Source: CAZRUM01 sp964603435 (GTDB taxonomy: Bacteria; Patescibacteriota; Patescibacteriia; Magasanikbacterales; UBA922). From it: a DNA stretch of 20,704 bases. The notes under the pieces are model-generated. The model was not told the origin of the DNA, made no database searches, and was given only the letters and a program-made list of their open reading frames with translations. Positions 6,476-12,146 of this stretch are shown in pieces (within the stretch, counting starts at the first letter, position 1; each line of letters opens with the position of its first letter). The position numbers and the translations under genes were made by a program. Location of the stretch: NCBI GenBank assembly GCA_964603435.1, contig CAZRUM010000014.1, positions 1 through 20,704 on the forward strand. The letters are read 5' to 3'.

Positions 6476-6550
6476 ATGCCATTGATTTATTTTTGAGGCT
6501 GTTTGAAGAGTAAACCCAAACAAATACCCTGATATTTTTAGGAAGTTGCT

Positions 6551-6579
6551 ATTATAATCCAAGTTGGAATAAAAATCAA
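6551..6579 (-). promoter_or_regulatory. Promoter for the amidohydrolase-like/rimK pair
   Basis: On the minus strand TTGATT (6579-6574), a 17-bp spacer and TATAAT (6556-6551). Predicted start near 6544, about 70 nt before the ATG at 6475. It lies just after the stop of the sugar-kinase gene. Confidence 0.7.
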
Positions 6580-6588
6580 GCCTTTAAG

Positions 6589-7563
6589 TTAGATTTTCTT
6601 AGGTTTAATTTTAGAGTATTTTTTGATGAGTTTGCTTACCTGGGTTTTGCTAAGAAGTCCGTTTTCTGCTCCGACCTCTTGAATTACTCCTCCAGCATTG
6701 GCTGTGCCCCATTGCATAGCTTCAGATATGTCTTTATTGTAGTGTAGGGCAGACAAGAAACCACTAGCAAAAGCATCTCCAGCCCCAGTCTTACCAACTG
6801 GTTGAATTGGATAGATTGGCATGAAGTATATTTCTTTTCCATTAGAAGCGTGGGAGCCGTTATTACCATCAGTAATTACCACTTGCTCTATGCCAAGATT
6901 GTGCAGGGCTTTGATAGTGGTTTTGATGGTACTTTTCTTTCCTACCATTGCTTTAGCTTCTTCTTTGTTTATAAAGATTAGATTGGCAAAAGGAATAATT
7001 TGTTTGAAATGATCGTATTTCTTTTTTAGTTGGTATGAACCAGGATTGATTGCTAGTTTAATATCTTTATTCTTTTTTAAGTAAACAATTAGATTTTTTT
7101 GAAGTTTTTCAAAGTTTTCTCCCATGGAACTATAATAAATCCACTCAGTTGCTGGTAATTTTGGTAAAGAATAATTTCTTTTTACATGGTGGGATAAAAC
7201 TGTTCGTTCGCTGTGATAATTTAATACAACTGCAAAACGAGTTTCAGCATTGGGAACGGTTTTTACTAGGTCAGTGTTTACTTTGTGTTTTTCTAGTTGT
7301 TCTTTTATTATCATGCCATTGATATCATCACCTAGATCCGTGACAATAGAGGTATTTAACCCAAGTTTTCTACAGCCCACAGCTAGATTGGCTGCATTAC
7401 CACCGACTGACTGACCAGTACTCCCAATAGGAATTTTGTCAGCATAATTAAGACAGAGTAAGCAATGTTGGCGCTTTAGATCACATTGTAATTGAGCTTC
7501 TTTTTCATCGATAACAATAAAATTATCTACTACAGAATCCCCGATAGTTATTAAGTTGAACAT
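6589..7563 (-). CDS. PfkB-family sugar/nucleoside kinase with Cys-rich insert
   Basis: ATP-dependent kinase of the ribokinase/adenosine-kinase family, 324 residues. PfkB signature 1 is GGNAANLAVG (54-63). The N-x-x-E magnesium motif is INKEE (198-202). Signature 2 is GKTGAGDAFASGF (257-269), with catalytic base D263 and the GAGD anion hole. The acceptor (ribose, fructose phosphate, nucleoside) cannot be told. An unusual feature is an N-terminal insert with C27, H33, C34 and C37 (QCDLKRQHCLLCLNY), which looks able to bind a metal and sits in the region of the substrate lid. No Shine-Dalgarno is obvious. A short tandem repeat lies directly upstream. Confidence 0.88.
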   Translation of the reverse strand: MFNLITIGDSVVDNFIVIDEKEAQLQCDLKRQHCLLCLNYADKIPIGSTGQSVGGNAANLAVGCRKLGLNTSIVTDLGDDINGMIIKEQLEKHKVNTDLVKTVPNAETRFAVVLNYHSERTVLSHHVKRNYSLPKLPATEWIYYSSMGENFEKLQKNLIVYLKKNKDIKLAINPGSYQLKKKYDHFKQIIPFANLIFINKEEAKAMVGKKSTIKTTIKALHNLGIEQVVITDGNNGSHASNGKEIYFMPIYPIQPVGKTGAGDAFASGFLSALHYNKDISEAMQWGTANAGGVIQEVGAENGLLSKTQVSKLIKKYSKIKPKKI

Positions 7564-7567
7564 ATAC

Positions 7568-7601
7568 AGTTAAAAAGTTTATAAAGTTAAAAGTTTATAA
7601 A
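7568..7601. repeat. Tandem direct repeat, two units
   Basis: Two adjacent near-identical units, AGTTAAAAAGTTTATAA and AGTTAAAAGTTTATAA, between the kinase gene and the small membrane protein gene. The units differ by one A. Simple AT-rich sequence with no known role. Confidence 0.7.
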
Positions 7602-7608
7602 GTAGAAA

Positions 7609-7932
7609 TTACTTTTTAATTATCCTTTTTCCTTCACGAATAAGTTGTTTTAGATGATATTTATCTTCTTTGTGAATACCAAGCAAGATTTCAATAAATT
7701 CAGTTAATCCTGCCAAAGCTAGACCTGCCATGGCAATAGTAAAGAGTAAGTTCCCAATAAAAATAGCATAGATCATTAAAGAAAAGGCCCCAAGCATAAT
7801 AATAATATCCTGGCGTCGTTCAGTTTCCAAAAAAACTGCATAGACTAGTAAAATAGCTCCTAAAATTGCCACTATATAAATAAGGGTTTCACTAGTAGAG
7901 CTAGGTAGTTGTGGTAAGAAATTTTCTAACAT
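7609..7932 (-). CDS. Small membrane protein, 107 residues, about three helices
   Basis: No family recognised. Hydrophobic segments lie at about residues 15-35 (TLIYIVAILGAILLVYAVFL), 42-60 (DIIIMLGAFSLMIYAIFIG) and 62-85 (LFTIAMAGLALAGLTEFIEIL). A basic cytoplasmic-type tail follows (KEDKYHLKQLIREGKRIIKK). ETERRQ between helices 1 and 2 is a charged loop. It has no catalytic signature and could be a structural or accessory inner-membrane protein. It lies in the same direction as the kinase downstream, with a 45-bp gap. Confidence 0.72.
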   Translation of the reverse strand: MLENFLPQLPSSTSETLIYIVAILGAILLVYAVFLETERRQDIIIMLGAFSLMIYAIFIGNLLFTIAMAGLALAGLTEFIEILLGIHKEDKYHLKQLIREGKRIIKK

Positions 7933-7980
7933 ATTATCATGGTTAAATATGAGAGTAGTATAGCATTTATTTTGGTAATA

Positions 7981-8048
7981 AAAAACTACCCCATTCTCCC
8001 ATTTAATTATTGAATATTTTCAATAGTTAAATGGCGGGGGTAGTTTTT
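7981..8048 (-). terminator. Large stem-loop terminator after the GC-rich gene
   Basis: A long hairpin: outer arms AAAAACTACCCC (7981-7992) and GGGGTAGTTTTT (8037-8048), middle arms CCATTTAA and TTAAATGG, inner arms TTGAA and TTCAA around a 4-nt loop. T-runs occur on both strands. On the minus strand it ends the gene at 8070-8402. Confidence 0.85.
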
Positions 8049-8069
8049 ATCTACCAAATCGCCAGTCGA

Positions 8070-8402
8070 TCAGCTGGTCTCGAACCCGAGAGCTTCGAGA
8101 AGGTGTGGCACATCTTTTCCCGCCTCCCTCTTGTGCACAGTTTGCAGCTGTCGGTGGGCGTGGTCGGGAGGAAAGATGGCGTAGAGGACGGCATTGCCAT
8201 CTGCGAAATCTGGAGCCATGTGGATGGTATATCCGATCTCTAGCGTGCGATCGATGTCGGGATCGATGATGATCCCGTCGACCTTGAGATCCTTAGGCAT
8301 CTCGTAAGGGTTGACGTGGACAACTTCGTGTCCGGCTTTTTCTAGGTAAAACTGGAGGTTTTCGAAGATACCCAGAGTTTCGGTGAAAATTCCTATTCTC
8401 AT
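8070..8402 (-). CDS. GC-rich hypothetical protein, 110 residues
   Basis: Unrecognised. The N-terminus (MRIGIFTETLGIFENLQFYLEKAGHEVVHVNPYEM) and later DGIIIDPDID suggest a small Rossmann-like or receiver-like alpha/beta fold: strand, helix, strand, then an acidic pair after a hydrophobic strand. The phospho-acceptor pattern of a true response regulator is not convincing. The base composition is clearly richer in G+C than the neighbours, with many C-ending codons, and the ATG has a purine-rich AGAGG just upstream. Most genes here show neither, so this one may have been acquired. A candidate promoter (TTGACT-17-TAACTT) lies upstream and a large terminator downstream, making it a self-contained unit. 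Confidence 0.65.
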   Translation of the reverse strand: MRIGIFTETLGIFENLQFYLEKAGHEVVHVNPYEMPKDLKVDGIIIDPDIDRTLEIGYTIHMAPDFADGNAVLYAIFPPDHAHRQLQTVHKREAGKDVPHLLEALGFETS

Positions 8403-8447
8403 AATCCCTCTTTCCCATCTTGGGTTTGGTAGCTAGTTGCTAAATCA

Positions 8448-8476
8448 AAGTTATCATATTTTAATAGAAAAGTCAA
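8448..8476 (-). promoter_or_regulatory. Candidate promoter for the GC-rich gene
   Basis: On the minus strand TTGACT (8476-8471), a 17-bp spacer and TAACTT (8453-8448). The -10 match is modest. Confidence 0.4.
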
Positions 8477-8507
8477 TAATAAAAAGAGACGCGCCTTCTT
8501 CATTTAT

Positions 8508-8532
8508 AAAACCCACCTATTAGGTGGGTTTT
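8508..8532 (-). terminator. Terminator after the trxB-like gene
   Basis: A perfect palindrome with arms AAAACCCACCTA and TAGGTGGGTTTT around one base. It lies 36 nt past the stop of the reductase gene and would end the 10831-8569 transcript. The T-run is short. Confidence 0.7.
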
Positions 8533-8568
8533 GTGTTTAAGTGTTTGGGTGGTAAAGTGGTTAGGTGT

Positions 8569-9552
8569 TTATTCCTCTTTCCATCTATTTATATATTCAA
8601 TTGCTCCCATAGCAGCTGTGACTCCGTGACCGGCAGCAATAGCGATTTGTTTGTAGGGGACATTTGTTACATCACCAGCAGCAAATACACCGGGGCAATC
8701 AGTATTACATTTAATATCTACCTCAACTTCTCCCATAGGATTTTTCTTTGAGCATTTTACAAAATCAGAATTTGGAATCATACCAATATGAATCATGACA
8801 CCATCTACTTCGATTTGTTTTTCCACCTTCGCTAAAGCTTCGGCGGACAAGTCTTCTCCACTGTTTTTATTTTTATATTTTAGACCTGTGACCATTTCTT
8901 CCCCTAGTATTTCCGTAGTATCAGCTTCGTAAATAATTTCCACATTATCAAGCTCCTTTACTTTGTCAACTAAAATTCTTTCACCCTTTGGAAAGCCTCC
9001 GCTATTTTCTTCTGTGTCTGGGTAGCGAGTAAGTAGATAGACTTTTTCAGAAATACGACTCATCATCAGGACTGATTCTAGGGCAGAGTTTCCAGCCCCA
9101 ATAGTTGTGGTTGTTTTTCCTTTGAAAAGAGGTCCGTCGCAAGTGGTGCAATATGTAATACCTTTACCATAATATTTTTCATCGCCGGGTACTGGTAATC
9201 TTCTAGGGTGAATGCCAGAGGCGATAATAACAGCCTTTGTTTCGTATGTTTTTTCTTCTCCTGCAGAATTTTTGGCTGTTACAATGTGATAGTTTTTTTC
9301 TTGTTTTATATCAGTCACTTCAAAACCTTCATCAATTTGATCGTGGATTGTTTTTACATGTTCACGAAAGTTTTTTGCCAGCTCAAAACCAGTGGTAGTG
9401 ATGGTCCCTGGCCAATTGCCAACTTTGCCAGATAGGGCGACTTCACCACCAACATCTTTTGAGATTATTACAAAGTCCAAATTGTTTCTACCTGCATAAA
9501 TTGCGGCGGCAGATCCTGCTGCTGCTGCTCCAATGATCACTAAGTCTTTCAT
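8569..9552 (-). CDS. trxB: Thioredoxin-reductase-like flavoprotein
   Basis: FAD-dependent pyridine-nucleotide-disulfide oxidoreductase, probably keeping thioredoxin reduced in the cytoplasm. The 327 residues show an FAD-binding motif at the N-terminus (IIGAAAAGSAAA, 6-17), the redox pair C135-TT-C138-D, the second nucleotide-binding motif IGAGNSALE (151-159) and the FAD signature GVFAAGDVT (288-296). The HRRxxxR element that recognises the NADPH 2'-phosphate is not visible; LLTRYPDTEENSGG stands there, so the electron donor may not be NADPH. Residues 235-244 (LSAEALAKVE) are encoded by a palindromic repeat element. It is last in the rpiB-rpe-trxB direction, separated from rpe by one copy of a 41-bp repeat. 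Confidence 0.88.
   Translation of the reverse strand: MKDLVIIGAAAAGSAAAIYAGRNNLDFVIISKDVGGEVALSGKVGNWPGTITTTGFELAKNFREHVKTIHDQIDEGFEVTDIKQEKNYHIVTAKNSAGEEKTYETKAVIIASGIHPRRLPVPGDEKYYGKGITYCTTCDGPLFKGKTTTTIGAGNSALESVLMMSRISEKVYLLTRYPDTEENSGGFPKGERILVDKVKELDNVEIIYEADTTEILGEEMVTGLKYKNKNSGEDLSAEALAKVEKQIEVDGVMIHIGMIPNSDFVKCSKKNPMGEVEVDIKCNTDCPGVFAAGDVTNVPYKQIAIAAGHGVTAAMGAIEYINRWKEE
8822..8851 (-). repeat. In-frame palindromic element, copy 2
   Basis: The same 30-bp element as at 2590-2619, but in opposite orientation relative to its host gene. In the reductase gene it is read as LSAEALAKVE. On the minus strand the symmetric internal loops are GAA/GAA around GCTTTAGC, compatible with sheared G-A pairs. 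Confidence 0.75.
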
Positions 9553-9578
9553 AATTATTATGTTCTAAATGTTAAAAA

Positions 9579-9636
9579 TGTTGTATCACTTCGTTTGTTC
9601 AAATTGAACATTTACAACAAACGTAGTGATATAACA
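9579..9636. repeat. Hairpin-forming repeat, copy A, downstream of rpe
   Basis: Arms of 21 nt (9579-9599 and 9616-9636) match as an inverted repeat at 19 of 21 positions, with a smaller palindrome GTTCAA-A-TTGAAC in between. The first 41 nt (9579-9619) match the reverse complement of 10315-10355 at 38 of 41 positions. No ORF. Confidence 0.8.
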
Positions 9637-9650
9637 ATAGAACAATTTTA

Positions 9651-10295
9651 TTAGTTAGTCAATGTGTTTATAACCTCATTCATTTTAGCTACACTCTTGG
9701 CTGGATTGTCTCCACCAAAGACTGCGCTACCAGGACAAATGGCTTTTACTTCAGTCTGAATAATGTCTGGTAGGGTTTCTAAATTTACAGCGCCGTCTAT
9801 CTCTGTAAAAATATGAGAGTATTTAGAATTGAATCTAATAATACTTTCTAGTACTTCTGGAATTAAACCTTGACCCTGGAAACCTGGGACCACACCCATA
9901 AACATGACACTGTCTAAGTCTGATAAGTATGGTTCAATCAGTTTAAAATCTGTACCTGGGTTCAAAACTACACCAATTTCCCAATTATACTTTTTTAATT
10001 GTTCTAGAGTGCCGGCAAAATCATCTACTGCTTCGTAATGAAACAAAATACGCTTGACCACTTCTGTGGCAGTCCAACGTTCCACTTCTTTTAGAGGATC
10101 CCCCACCATTAGATGTAGCTCTACATCAATATTGGTGTATTCTTCTACTACATCGGGATCTGCCCAGGTGGTGTTTGGTACAAATTTACCATCAGCAATA
10201 TCGAGCTGTATCATTTCAACTGCGGTTTGTACTCCGGTGATTTGTTTTATAAATTCTTCTTTGGATTGTACTAGTACAGAAGGAATAATAATCAT
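9651..10295 (-). CDS. Ribulose-phosphate 3-epimerase-like protein
   Basis: TIM-barrel enzyme that interconverts ribulose 5-phosphate and xylulose 5-phosphate. The 214 residues carry family landmarks: IPSVL (4-8), LDIADGKFVPN (31-41), VELHLMV (58-64), GVVPGFQGQ (134-142), EIDGAVN (165-171) and the phosphate-binding end PGSAVFGGDNP (188-198). Acid/base residues D32 and D167 and metal ligand H61 are present. The first metal-binding histidine of the usual H-x-D pair is replaced by Q30 (QLD), so metal binding may be altered or the substrate may be a different phosphorylated sugar. It follows rpiB in the same direction and is bracketed by two related hairpin repeats. The likely pathway is non-oxidative pentose phosphate metabolism. 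Confidence 0.85.
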   Translation of the reverse strand: MIIIPSVLVQSKEEFIKQITGVQTAVEMIQLDIADGKFVPNTTWADPDVVEEYTNIDVELHLMVGDPLKEVERWTATEVVKRILFHYEAVDDFAGTLEQLKKYNWEIGVVLNPGTDFKLIEPYLSDLDSVMFMGVVPGFQGQGLIPEVLESIIRFNSKYSHIFTEIDGAVNLETLPDIIQTEVKAICPGSAVFGGDNPAKSVAKMNEVINTLTN

Positions 10296-10314
10296 ATGTT
10301 GTAATTGTTGAAGA

Positions 10315-10364
10315 TGTTGTAAATGTTCAATTTGAACAAGCGAAGCGATAGAACATTTACAACA
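10315..10364. repeat. Hairpin-forming repeat, copy B, upstream of rpe
   Basis: Perfect 14-nt arms (10315-10328 TGTTGTAAATGTTC and 10351-10364) enclose the sub-palindrome GTTCAATTTGAAC. It is the inverted copy of the element at 9579-9619. It lies between rpiB and rpe. Confidence 0.8.
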
Positions 10365-10372
10365 ATTATATT

Positions 10373-10831
10373 TTATTCTTCTAGTTTTTTAATTTTTTCA
10401 ATTCGTCTTGCATACTTTCCCCCGAGAAAAGAATCTCTTTTCTCCAGCCAGCGTTTTACAATAGCCATGGCATGGTCTTCGGTCAAGACTCCACCAGCCA
10501 GACACAGTCCGTTGGCATTATTATGTTCGCGGGCAGACTCAGCTGCTTTTAGATTATAACCAAAAGCTGCCTGCATACCTTTTACTTTATTTGCAACAAT
10601 ACAGGCTCCGATACCCGAACCACAGAGTAGTATGGCTTCACCTTTGTTTTCAACGGCTTTCTGGGCTGCAGGGACAATATAATCTGGGAAATCATCTTCA
10701 GCATCATATTCACTTGGCCCCATATCTTCTACTTTTATTTCCAGTTCGTTTTCCAAGAATCTAACAAGTCTCTTTTTCATTTTGTAACCGGCATGATCAG
10801 AGGCTATGTATAAGGGGTAATCTATTTTCAT
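10373..10831 (-). CDS. rpiB: Ribose 5-phosphate isomerase B
   Basis: Interconverts ribose 5-phosphate and ribulose 5-phosphate. The 152 residues match the RpiB/LacAB fold: ASDHAGY (10-16, D12 and H13), DYIVP, LLCGSGIGACIVANK (68-82, catalytic C70 and anion-binding GSGIGA) and REHNNANGLCLAGG (101-114). Length is typical (about 145-155). Together with the downstream epimerase it gives two adjacent steps of the pentose phosphate pathway, linking pentoses to nucleotide synthesis or to transketolase reactions. Confidence 0.95.
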   Translation of the reverse strand: MKIDYPLYIASDHAGYKMKKRLVRFLENELEIKVEDMGPSEYDAEDDFPDYIVPAAQKAVENKGEAILLCGSGIGACIVANKVKGMQAAFGYNLKAAESAREHNNANGLCLAGGVLTEDHAMAIVKRWLEKRDSFLGGKYARRIEKIKKLEE

Positions 10832-10877
10832 ATTTTTTTTGTTAAATATAGGGCAATTATAACATTAGACTTACACC

Positions 10878-10906
10878 TTGACAATGATTGGATACTTTGT
10901 TATACT
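10878..10906 (+). promoter_or_regulatory. Sigma70 promoter for rpsO-NYN-pnp
   Basis: TTGACA (10878-10883), a 17-bp spacer and TATACT (10901-10906). Predicted start near 10913, leaving a leader of about 82 nt before rpsO. Confidence 0.85.
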
Positions 10907-10923
10907 GACTGCGCTTTATTAAA

Positions 10924-10981
10924 TCTCCCTAAATTAGCGGAGAAATAGACTACCCTAGGAGCATACTTGGGGTTAGCCTAG
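10924..10981 (+). promoter_or_regulatory. Structured rpsO leader, possible S15 autoregulatory site
   Basis: The first hairpin pairs TCTCCCTA (10924-10931) with TAG-C-GGAGA (10935-10943). Downstream, CTAGG (10955-10959) can pair with CCTAG (10977-10981), while CTACC (10950-10954) can pair with GG-TTAG (10971-10976). These two pairings cross, so they form a pseudoknot or are mutually exclusive. S15 represses its own mRNA through leader structures in several bacteria, so this is a reasonable candidate. I cannot match it to a described class. Confidence 0.45.
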
Positions 10982-10994
10982 TAACTATATTCGT

Positions 10995-11330
10995 ATGCTA
11001 GACAAAAATAAGAAAAAGAGAGTGATAAAGAAGTTTCAGACTCATGAGGGTGATACTGGTTCTTCAGAAGTGCAAATTGCTATTCTGACAGCTGAAATTG
11101 ACGAGTTGGTAGAGCATCTAAAAGCTCACCACAAAGACCATTCTTCTCGTAGAGGTTTACTTCGCAAAGTTGGTGAAAGACGTAGATTGTTACGTTACTT
11201 GCAAAAAGAAAACCTAAAATCTTGGGAAGATCTTGTAAAGAAATTAAAATTAAAACAAGCTAAGACCTTGTTAAAACCAGTTGCCGAAGATAGTGTTAAA
11301 ACAGATGGTGTTTCAGAAAAAAACAAATAA
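10995..11330 (+). CDS. rpsO: 30S ribosomal protein S15
   Basis: Primary 16S rRNA-binding protein of the small-subunit platform. The core (about 1-89) is canonical: FQTHEGDTGSSEVQIAILT (14-32), HLKAHHKDHSSRRGLL (41-56) and RRRLLRYL (62-69) contain the rRNA-contacting H and D/S residues. At 111 residues it is about 22 longer than the usual 89, with a lysine-rich C-terminal extension (KQAKTLLKPVAEDSVKTDGVSEKNK region). The end overlaps the next gene by 26 nt. No Shine-Dalgarno is visible before the ATG; a structured leader precedes it. Confidence 0.97.
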   Translation: MLDKNKKKRVIKKFQTHEGDTGSSEVQIAILTAEIDELVEHLKAHHKDHSSRRGLLRKVGERRRLLRYLQKENLKSWEDLVKKLKLKQAKTLLKPVAEDSVKTDGVSEKNK

Positions 11331-12036
11331 AAATCCTCTAAAACACCCCGAGCAACGCGTTGGGGTGTTTATTGATGTACAGAATATGTATTATTCTGCC
11401 AAGAACCTTTATAACAAAAAGGTTAATTTTGGTAATATCGTGACAGAGGCTGTGGCTGGTAGAAAGTTAATTCGTTCTATTGCCTATGTAGTAAGAACCG
11501 AATCAAAAGAAGAACAACCATTTTTTGATGCTCTGTATAATCTTGGTATTGAAACCAAAGAAAAGGATTTGCAGATTTTTGCCGATGGTATGAAAAAAGC
11601 TGATTGGGATGTGGGTTTGGCAGTAGATGCTATTCGATTGGCATCAAGTTTGGATGCAGTTGTGATTGTTTCTGGAGATGGAGACTATATTCCACTAGTT
11701 GAATATTTACAAAGTACTGGAAAGCAGGTAGAAGCTCTAGCGTTTGGTGAAACATCCTCAAGTAAGTTGATTGGGCATGTAGATGATTTTATTGATTTGG
11801 GTCAGGATTTGGAAAAGTATTTGATTACACCACAAAAAAGTGGAGTAGTAAAAACTCAACCAAAGCCAGCACCTAGTAGAAGTAATGTAAAACCAGTAAG
11901 AACAATTAAAAATAATACAAAACCAAATAGTTATTCTAGATTGAGTGCAGATGCTATGGTTGCTGCAAATGTAAAACCAGTAGCAAAAATTCCTGCAAAG
12001 AAAAAAGGATATTTTGGAAGAAATAAAAAAGTTTAA
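11305..12036 (+). CDS. NYN-domain (LabA/DUF88-type PIN-like) nuclease
   Basis: Putative metal-dependent endoribonuclease. From the ATG at 11305 (243 residues) the NYN domain covers about 18-175. FIDVQNMYYSA (22-32) carries D24 and N27, WDVGLAVDAI (101-110) carries D102 and D108, and VSGDGDYIPLV (122-132) carries D125 and D127, giving the acidic pocket expected for this family. The C-terminal third (about 180-243) is disordered and very basic, ending PAKKKGYFGRNKKV, suggesting RNA or ribosome binding. An earlier in-frame TTG (11281) is possible. The gene overlaps rpsO by 26 nt in another frame and precedes pnp, so an RNA-processing or decay role fits the context. Confidence 0.85.
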   Translation: MVFQKKTNKNPLKHPEQRVGVFIDVQNMYYSAKNLYNKKVNFGNIVTEAVAGRKLIRSIAYVVRTESKEEQPFFDALYNLGIETKEKDLQIFADGMKKADWDVGLAVDAIRLASSLDAVVIVSGDGDYIPLVEYLQSTGKQVEALAFGETSSSKLIGHVDDFIDLGQDLEKYLITPQKSGVVKTQPKPAPSRSNVKPVRTIKNNTKPNSYSRLSADAMVAANVKPVAKIPAKKKGYFGRNKKV

Positions 12037-12076
12037 TAAAAATTTATTAACATAATGAATTTGGTCTGGAGACATC

Positions 12077-12111
12077 TAGGTCCTTTCCTCAAGCAAGGAA
12101 TAAGGGATCTA
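12077..12111 (+). promoter_or_regulatory. Stem-loop in the pnp leader
   Basis: TAGGTCC (12077-12083) pairs with GGATCTA (12105-12111) with one G-U, and TTCCT (12085-12089) with AGGAA (12096-12100), loop CAAGCA. It ends 35 nt before the pnp start. In other bacteria PNPase binds and destabilises its own leader; a similar role here is inference. Confidence 0.45.
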
Positions 12112-12146
12112 TAGCTTTCAGATCATTTTCTAGAAAGGATCCAAAT

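Noticed and set aside
6476..6562. N-terminal extension of the amidohydrolase-like gene from a TTG codon at 6562
   Set aside because: The codon lies within a good promoter (between -35 and -10), upstream of the expected transcript start.
8070..8100. T-loop-like GGTCTCGAACC suggesting a tRNA
   Set aside because: No acceptor, D or anticodon stems can be built around it; it is the 3' end of the GC-rich gene.
8533..8570. Repetitive GTGTTTAAGTGTTTGGGTGG stretch before trxB's end
   Set aside because: Low-complexity GT-rich sequence without clear repeat units or structure.
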